Assembly (NCBI GenBank): GCA_025453415.1
Contig: JALOQL010000054.1
Coordinates: forward strand, 1-7,017
Length of the DNA: 7,017 nucleotides
DNA from: Minisyncoccota bacterium
GTDB taxonomy: Bacteria > Patescibacteriota > Minisyncoccia > Minisyncoccales > UBA5738
Direction: 5' to 3'
The position numbers and the translations under genes were made by a program. Below the pieces are notes generated by a model. It was not told the origin of the DNA and made no database searches. It saw only the letters and a list, made by a program, of their open reading frames with translations. This document shows, piece after piece, positions 4,657 to 7,017 of this stretch (positions are counted from its first letter, which is position 1; each line of letters starts with the position of its first letter).

Positions 4657-6500
4657 GTTAATTTTTTGGCGTTGCTCTGCTTTACAAAGCCGTTGATCGC
4701 GGCTAAAAATACCTTGCCAAAGCGCTGCAGTTTAATGGCGCCCACGCCGGTAATGCGCAGAAGCGCGTTTTCATCGGCCGGCATATATCGCGCCATTTCC
4801 TGGAGGGTGGCGTTGCCAAAGATTACGAACGGCGGCACGCCTTTTTTGTCGGCCAGCTTTTTGCGTAAAATTTTCAGCTTTTCGTACAGTTCCTGGTTAT
4901 AGCCGGGCGCCGAATCCGTTTCCCGCCGGCTTGGTTGGTCTTGCGACTTCGGCAATTCGAGAAGGTCGCTGCCCATCAGGAAAACAACGCCCTTCTTGGT
5001 GATCGACAGCACCGGGTACATTCCTTCGCTTTTGGCGAGGTGGCCCGCTTCGACCAGCTGGTCCACGATTGAGCGCAGCCGGTCTTCGGGAAGGTCGACG
5101 ACGATTCCGTAAACCGAAAGCCGGTCGTGGCGGTTTTCCAGGATCTTGGCGAGCTTTTTGCCCAAAAGGACGTCAACCACGTATTGCCGGCCAAAGCGGT
5201 TTTCCAGCCGCACCACGGCCGAAAGGATTTTTTTGGATACGGTGGTCGCGTCGAAATATGTTTCGGCGGTTTCCGGCTCGGCCGCGGCAATACCGGGCCG
5301 CCGGTCGCTTACGGATTTATTCCCGCAAATGTCGCAACCGCCGCAATTGTCGGTTTTCAGTTCTTCCCCGAAATACCGGAGCAGATATTTTTTGCGGCAG
5401 CATTTCAATTCGGCGTAAGTCATCACTTCGCGCAGTTTTTCCCGCGCCCGTTCCCGCGCTTCGCAGTCCTCGATCTGCTCGATGAAAAATTCGTGCTTTC
5501 GGGTATCGGCATAGGTGTAGAACAGGACGCACTCGCTGGGCAGGCCGTCTCGGCCCGCGCGGCCGATTTCCTGGTAATAGCCTTCCAGGGTTTTGGGATA
5601 AGTGTAATGAACGACCAGCCGCACGTCCGGCTTGTCGATTCCCATGCCGAACGCGATGGTGGCGACGATGATATTGATTTCGTCTTTTATGAAAAGCTCC
5701 TGGGTGCGGCTGCGCTCGGCCGCGTTAAGTCCCGCGTGGTAGGCGCGGGCCTTGAATTTGCGCGCCCGCAGGTCGCGTGCGATCGTTTCGGTATCCTTGC
5801 GCGAAAAACAATAGATTATCACCGGCTCGGCGCGGAATTTTTGCAGAATATCGACCAGCTTGGGAAACGCCAGCTTTTTTTCGACTACCCGGACGTGCAG
5901 GTTTTCCCGGTTGAAGCTGGAAACGAAAATCCGCGCCTTTTCCAATTTAAGCTGGCTGATAATATCTTCGCGCACCCTTTCGGTGGCCGTGGCGGTCAAC
6001 GCGACCAGCGGGATCGCCGGGAAAAGTTCCTTAAGCAGGCTCAAGTGGCGGTAATCCGGCCGGAAATCATGCCCCCATTCGGAAACACAGTGGGCTTCGT
6101 CCACCGCGATCAGGCTTATCGGCGCCGTTTTCAAAAATTCCCGGAAACTGTCCAAAACGAACCGTTCCGGCGCCACGTACAGGATTTTTACCCTATTCTC
6201 CCGGATCCGGTCGAAAATTTCCTCGATCTGTTTCGGTTTCAGGCTGGAGTTGATGAATTCCGCGTTTATTCCGCAGGTTCGAAGGGCGTCAACCTGGTCT
6301 TTCATCAGGGCGATCAGCGGCGAGATCACCAGGGCCATCCCGTCGAGTTTTAGCGCCGGCAGCTGGTAGCAAAGCGATTTGCCGCCGCCCGTGGGCATTA
6401 AAACAAAACAATCGTTTCCCGCAACGATGTGGTTGACGATCTCTTCCTGCAAGGGGCGGAACTCGTCGTACCCGAAATATTGTTTGAGGAGTTTTTTCAA
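4653..6500 (-). CDS. recQ: ATP-dependent DNA helicase RecQ, full length (about 615 aa)
   Basis: RecQ unwinds DNA 3' to 5' in recombination and fork repair. Counting from the TTG at 6500, motifs run in order: motif 0 with FRPLQ (14-18), Walker A MPTGGGKS (35-42), VISPLIALMKDQV (58-70), the DEAH box (134-137) with the RecQ aromatic loop SEWGHDFRPDY (140-150), LTATAT (168-173), IIYCFSRKDTE (228-238), IAFGMGIDKPDVR (282-294), and YYQEIGRAGRDG (308-319). A zinc site follows with C368, C386, C389 and C392, then an RQC winged helix (about 415-510) and a C-terminal HRDC domain (about 533-605). Length and domains match E. coli-type RecQ. All catalytic residues are present. The frame stays open to 6617, but the extra 39 residues read through the preceding terminator and overlap the cupin gene, so they are rejected. 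No in-frame ATG exists near the start; TTG at 6500 (or CTG at 6518) fits best, without a Shine-Dalgarno. Confidence 0.95.
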   Translation of the reverse strand: MKKLLKQYFGYDEFRPLQEEIVNHIVAGNDCFVLMPTGGGKSLCYQLPALKLDGMALVISPLIALMKDQVDALRTCGINAEFINSSLKPKQIEEIFDRIRENRVKILYVAPERFVLDSFREFLKTAPISLIAVDEAHCVSEWGHDFRPDYRHLSLLKELFPAIPLVALTATATERVREDIISQLKLEKARIFVSSFNRENLHVRVVEKKLAFPKLVDILQKFRAEPVIIYCFSRKDTETIARDLRARKFKARAYHAGLNAAERSRTQELFIKDEINIIVATIAFGMGIDKPDVRLVVHYTYPKTLEGYYQEIGRAGRDGLPSECVLFYTYADTRKHEFFIEQIEDCEARERAREKLREVMTYAELKCCRKKYLLRYFGEELKTDNCGGCDICGNKSVSDRRPGIAAAEPETAETYFDATTVSKKILSAVVRLENRFGRQYVVDVLLGKKLAKILENRHDRLSVYGIVVDLPEDRLRSIVDQLVEAGHLAKSEGMYPVLSITKKGVVFLMGSDLLELPKSQDQPSRRETDSAPGYNQELYEKLKILRKKLADKKGVPPFVIFGNATLQEMARYMPADENALLRITGVGAIKLQRFGKVFLAAINGFVKQSNAKKLT

Positions 6501-6522
6501 AGCGGGTTTGCTTATCAGGCTT

Positions 6523-6551
6523 ATCGTATCAGATTGCCATGCATCGGACAA
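6523..6551 (-). promoter_or_regulatory. Promoter candidate for recQ
   Basis: On the minus strand the -35 is TTGTCC (6546-6551), the spacer is 17 bases (6529-6545), and the -10 is TACGAT (6523-6528). Transcription would start at about 6516, about 16 bases before the TTG at 6500. It sits directly after the cupin terminator, which supports both the promoter and the short recQ start. Confidence 0.5.
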
Positions 6552-6574
6552 TCGGCGGGATCCAAGGAGCAAGT

Positions 6575-6597
6575 AAAAACCCCGCCATATGGCGGGG
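6575..6597 (-). terminator. Intrinsic terminator of the cupin gene
   Basis: A 7-bp stem CCCCGCC/GGCGGGG (6580-6586 with 6591-6597) has an ATAT loop and, on the minus strand, is followed by TTTTT. It begins 10 bases past the cupin stop. Stem and T tract match the terminator at 1063-1091. Confidence 0.88.
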
Positions 6598-6606
6598 CGA
6601 TCGATA

Positions 6607-6948
6607 TTACTCGGCAATCTTGTATTGTTCCGAGGTCCAGGCGGGCGTGCAGGGCATCACCAGGGTCATTTTGCCTTCCCAATAGAATTTTTCCCCGGGA
6701 TCGATGAAGGTTAGATCGCCTTCGGTCACCGCGATCTCCCGGCCGTTAATGACCACTTTGCCGGAACCTTTCACCACAAAGGCCAGTTCCTTGGAAACGG
6801 CATTGCAGGCCTGGCCCTTTTCCGGATAACGGCCGTCCAGCTCGATGACCGCGACATTGATATCCTTGTCGTTTATCGGATATTCGAGGGCGACGCAGGT
6901 TTTGCCGTGCTCGTACCGGACGGTCTCGCCTTTTTTAACGATTTTCAT
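6607..6948 (-). CDS. Small single-domain cupin protein, 113 aa
   Basis: The middle and C-terminal part shows the cupin beta-barrel pattern: ELAFVVKGSGKVVINGREIAV (54-74), then EGDLTFIDPGEKFYW (76-90) and MTLVMPCTPAW (94-104). The first is the end of cupin motif 1 and its turn; the second is motif 2 with PG at 84-85. The metal ligands of the classic motifs (HxH and Glu in motif 1, His in motif 2) are not present: the motif 1 region reads QACNAVSKELAF and the motif 2 position is Phe/Tyr. This suggests a ligand-binding or structural role rather than a metal enzyme. The substrate is unknown. The ATG overlaps the stop of the upstream gene (ATGA at 6945-6948), so translation is probably coupled; there is no Shine-Dalgarno. 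A strong terminator ends the unit. Confidence 0.85.
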   Translation of the reverse strand: MKIVKKGETVRYEHGKTCVALEYPINDKDINVAVIELDGRYPEKGQACNAVSKELAFVVKGSGKVVINGREIAVTEGDLTFIDPGEKFYWEGKMTLVMPCTPAWTSEQYKIAE

Positions 6949-7016
6949 ATGGTTGCTTTGATCTCATTGTAAAAACTTTTATATTTGCCGTCGAGGGCGG
7001 CAACGAGGTTTTCGCC
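6945..7016 (-). CDS. C-terminal end of an unknown gene (right edge)
   Basis: Only the last 23 codons are visible. They read GENLVAALDGKYKSFYNEI-KATI and stop at a TGA that shares four bases (ATGA) with the cupin start. The overlap and open frame make this the most likely coding frame, but another frame is also open at the edge. Too little is visible to name a product. It is probably in one operon with the cupin. Confidence 0.45.
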   Translation of the reverse strand, partial: GENLVAALDGKYKSFYNEIKATI

Positions 7017-7017
7017 C

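Noticed and set aside
5127..6353. Long plus-strand open frame (408 codons) opposite recQ
   Set aside because: It is antisense to unmistakable RecQ motifs and has no ribosome site or recognisable domain; it is a frame shadow.
6501..6617. N-terminal extension of RecQ to the TTG at 6617
   Set aside because: It would overlap the cupin gene's end and read through its terminator hairpin, and the added residues do not resemble RecQ N-termini.

Overview
The window reads as two unequal pieces. Positions 1 to about 445 are AT-rich (about 31% G+C by hand count over 1-440) and carry two short plus-strand membrane-protein fragments. From about 450 to the right edge the DNA is clearly richer in G+C (57% in a sampled 60-base stretch of recQ), and every supported gene lies on the minus strand. 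The changes in composition, coding strand and reading-frame integrity coincide near 438-458. This is either a real insertion or rearrangement border or a chimeric metagenome assembly.

The main piece resembles a candidate phyla radiation (Patescibacteria/Parcubacteria-like) genome. It has many tiny membrane-anchored proteins with no evident homologues, a secreted protein of repeated four-cysteine units, a small two-helix membrane protein ending in an aromatic/basic tail, compact intergenic gaps, intrinsic terminators with GC stems, and starts mostly without Shine-Dalgarno sequences. This assignment rests on recognition from memory and is moderate at best.

In transcription order (right to left) the minus-strand piece holds: the last codons of an unknown gene joined by an ATGA overlap to a small cupin; a strong terminator; a full-length RecQ helicase with its own promoter-like sequence; a 136-base gap with a perfect 11-bp inverted repeat; an unrecognised 225-residue protein; a small secreted protein that seems to start at ACG; a two-helix membrane protein; an 85-residue anchored proline-rich protein; a terminator; a two-gene unit of an anchored protein with an NPF/NPM/NPF tail and the cysteine-rich secreted repeat protein; a terminator back to back with a strong promoter; and an unrecognised soluble protein that stops at the composition break.

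Functionally, RecQ (DNA repair) and the cupin look like housekeeping or accessory genes. The block 1106-3746 looks like an envelope cluster of five consecutive exported or membrane proteins, most in separate short transcription units. What the cluster does cannot be told from sequence alone.
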